Positions 62,362 through 64,000 of a stretch of DNA of 64,000 bases are shown piece by piece. The notes beneath the pieces are model-generated. The model saw only the letters and a program-made list of their open reading frames with translations. It made no database searches and had not been told where the DNA came from. The stretch's first letter is position 1. Each line of letters opens with the position of its first letter. The stretch comes from Brienomyrus brachyistius (Eukaryota; Chordata; Actinopteri; Osteoglossiformes; Mormyridae): positions 7,555,160-7,619,159 of the forward strand of contig NC_064552.1 of assembly GCF_023856365.1 (NCBI RefSeq). Reading direction: 5' to 3'. A program made the position numbers and the translations under genes.

Positions 62362-64000
62362 TTTTATGGATTAGCTCCACCTGGTGATTGTTTTCTGCCG
62401 ATTGTGCATGTCTGCGTGTTTTTTTTTTTCTTTTTCCATTTCCACCCTCATATCCCAGTAACCCAGTTTGATGCTGGTCCCAGGACTCCAGTTCGATTCT
62501 CTAGGTTGATTCACTCTTCAGCCTCTGAAACGCCGGTGCCACGTTTGTTTAGTTTTCTGTTTTGCCAGCCTGGCGGCTCCTAGCTTTCGTCTTCTAGTAT
62601 TTTTCGTGTCAGCCCACCCCCGTCTGTCCGTGGGAAGAGGAAACGTCATCGTAGACCTGTGCCTTCGTGTCAGCTTGCCGCATCTCTGAGCTACTTTCGA
62701 CCTGAAATAGTCATCATTCGGCAAAGTTGGGGATGTACGCAGTGCACCTCTAGCAGGAGAAAGCAACGATTGCTTTAGAGAGATCCTGTGAATTGAAGGA
62801 CGTATTGTCCCTTTTATTTTATTTATTTTGTTTGGTTAGGTTGTTTACTTCCGAATAAATGGCATTTTATTTTCCCCATATCCTCCGTTCGAAATCTTGT
62901 TTTTCTGTTAGCTGCTCTGCCCAGCTACCGTCATGACGAATACAGTGGTCTCTTAGTATTCCAACAGACGACATTTCGCCAGCTCAGCCGGTTCAATGGG
63001 CACCTCCCTGAAATCCTCAGAAAAAGGTCCTTTCTGAGTATTTACCGCCTCACCTGTGCTGCCAAAGCTAACAGAGGAAAAGGTTTGAAAATGCAGCCGA
63101 CTTGTTTACATTTACCATCCAAGAAAAGCCTCATGCAGAACGTCCCTCTCGCAGAGGTCGTCAAGAACAATGTCTGTGCCTGGCTCAGTTACTGTGTGTG
63201 GTTTTTGTAGGAATGAACTCAGATCTTGTTGAATTTTGGGATTTTGATGTATGTTTGGACAAAGTTACACTAAAACAAGGACTTTCTCACCATGATGGTG
63301 TTGTTCACAGAATTTCTCACAGGTGACAATCATGATAAACGGACTTCAGTCCAACTAAAGATGACTAAAGTCTTTGTTTCTCACTGCTTTTTTCCCAGAG
63401 TAAAAATGTGTGTTAAATGTGTTTTATGTCTTTAACTGAAATCTGATAAAGTACTTGACTGAACACCATATTTGGCACAGTATGCACACCCTAGCTGCTT
63501 ATAAATCACATACTTTTTTTATTTTGTTTTTTTTTCCTATTTGAAAAAGATTTAATTGGTGTGCATAGTCCCAAGTCTGACCCTACTTACATTCTGCTGT
63601 GTATAGAAAGTTTAAGGAACAGGTTAAACTGTTCCAAGATATAGGAATTCTTGGCCGATGCAGTGTTTCACTTGGCAGGCAAAAGACTTTTGAAAGACAT
63701 TTTATGTGCGGAGAAATCTGCATCAGCCCCGAGTATTTCTTAATTTTTGCAAAGCATTAAATGTCCCGTACCATGTTTCCCTGCTTACTGCGGATTTATA
63801 AACCGTACAACACCAGTCCATTAAAAGTGAGAGAGCACTCTAATGGAATTCACGGGGTGCTCAAGTGACATTGTTATTACTGCAATCCGCGGGAAAGTTA
63901 TGGTGGTTGACAGTGTATATTTGATTTATTGCATGGATTAGATTTATGTCGGACTGCGTTGGAGCGTAACATCTCGTTGCCCTCTCGGCGGAAAGGCCCC

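Overview
This window is a piece of a vertebrate nuclear genome, almost certainly a ray-finned (teleost-type) fish. It has intron-split genes with GT-AG splice sites, long poly(GT), poly(GGAT) and poly(G) tracts, CpG-dense promoter segments, and several families of dispersed repeats of the kind common in fish genomes (tRNA-like SINE-type repeats, Tc1-like and hAT-like DNA transposons). There is no bacterial-style gene organisation, CRISPR array, rRNA or intact tRNA. I cannot name the species.

Region 1 (1 to about 18,010, + strand): the 3' nineteen exons of a vinculin gene (vcl). They correspond to exons 4-22 of the human gene and to human residues 131 to the C-terminus. Joined, they give 3,024 nt, or 1,007 codons plus stop. 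Without the alternative exon 19 they encode 936 residues, exactly the number expected between human residue 131 and residue 1066. The metavinculin-specific exon 19 is present (213 nt, 71 residues), with a 138-bp hAT-like MITE 82 bp upstream of it. The last exon is followed by an AT-rich 3' UTR with several AATAAA signals. Exons 1-3 lie upstream of the window.

Region 2 (about 18,010-18,867): a short intergenic space that becomes a CpG-rich promoter with a palindromic CRE (TGACGTCA) and an upstream ORF.

Region 3 (18,868 to 64,000, + strand): the 5' end of adenosine kinase (adk). It has two alternative first exons, one for the long lysine-rich form at 18,868 and one for the short form at 20,679, both splicing in the same phase to exon 2 at 21,387. 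Exons 3 and 4 follow at 26,143 and 41,024. Only the first 88 (long) or 74 (short) residues are encoded here; the catalytic C-terminal part lies downstream. From 41,103 to the end I find no further exon, so the last 22.9 kb is read as part of one very large adk intron holding transposon fossils, microsatellites, CpG-dense patches and possible regulatory blocks.

In mammals AP3M1 lies between VCL and ADK, head to head with ADK. Here nothing resembling it fits in the roughly 0.86-kb gap. The two genes do not form a pathway: vinculin is an actin-linking adhesion protein, adenosine kinase a purine-salvage enzyme. I found no previously undescribed biological system. The most interesting points are the MITE beside the metavinculin exon, a splice donor built from a GT microsatellite, the dual adk start exons with an abutting uORF, and CpG-dense patches deep inside adk introns.
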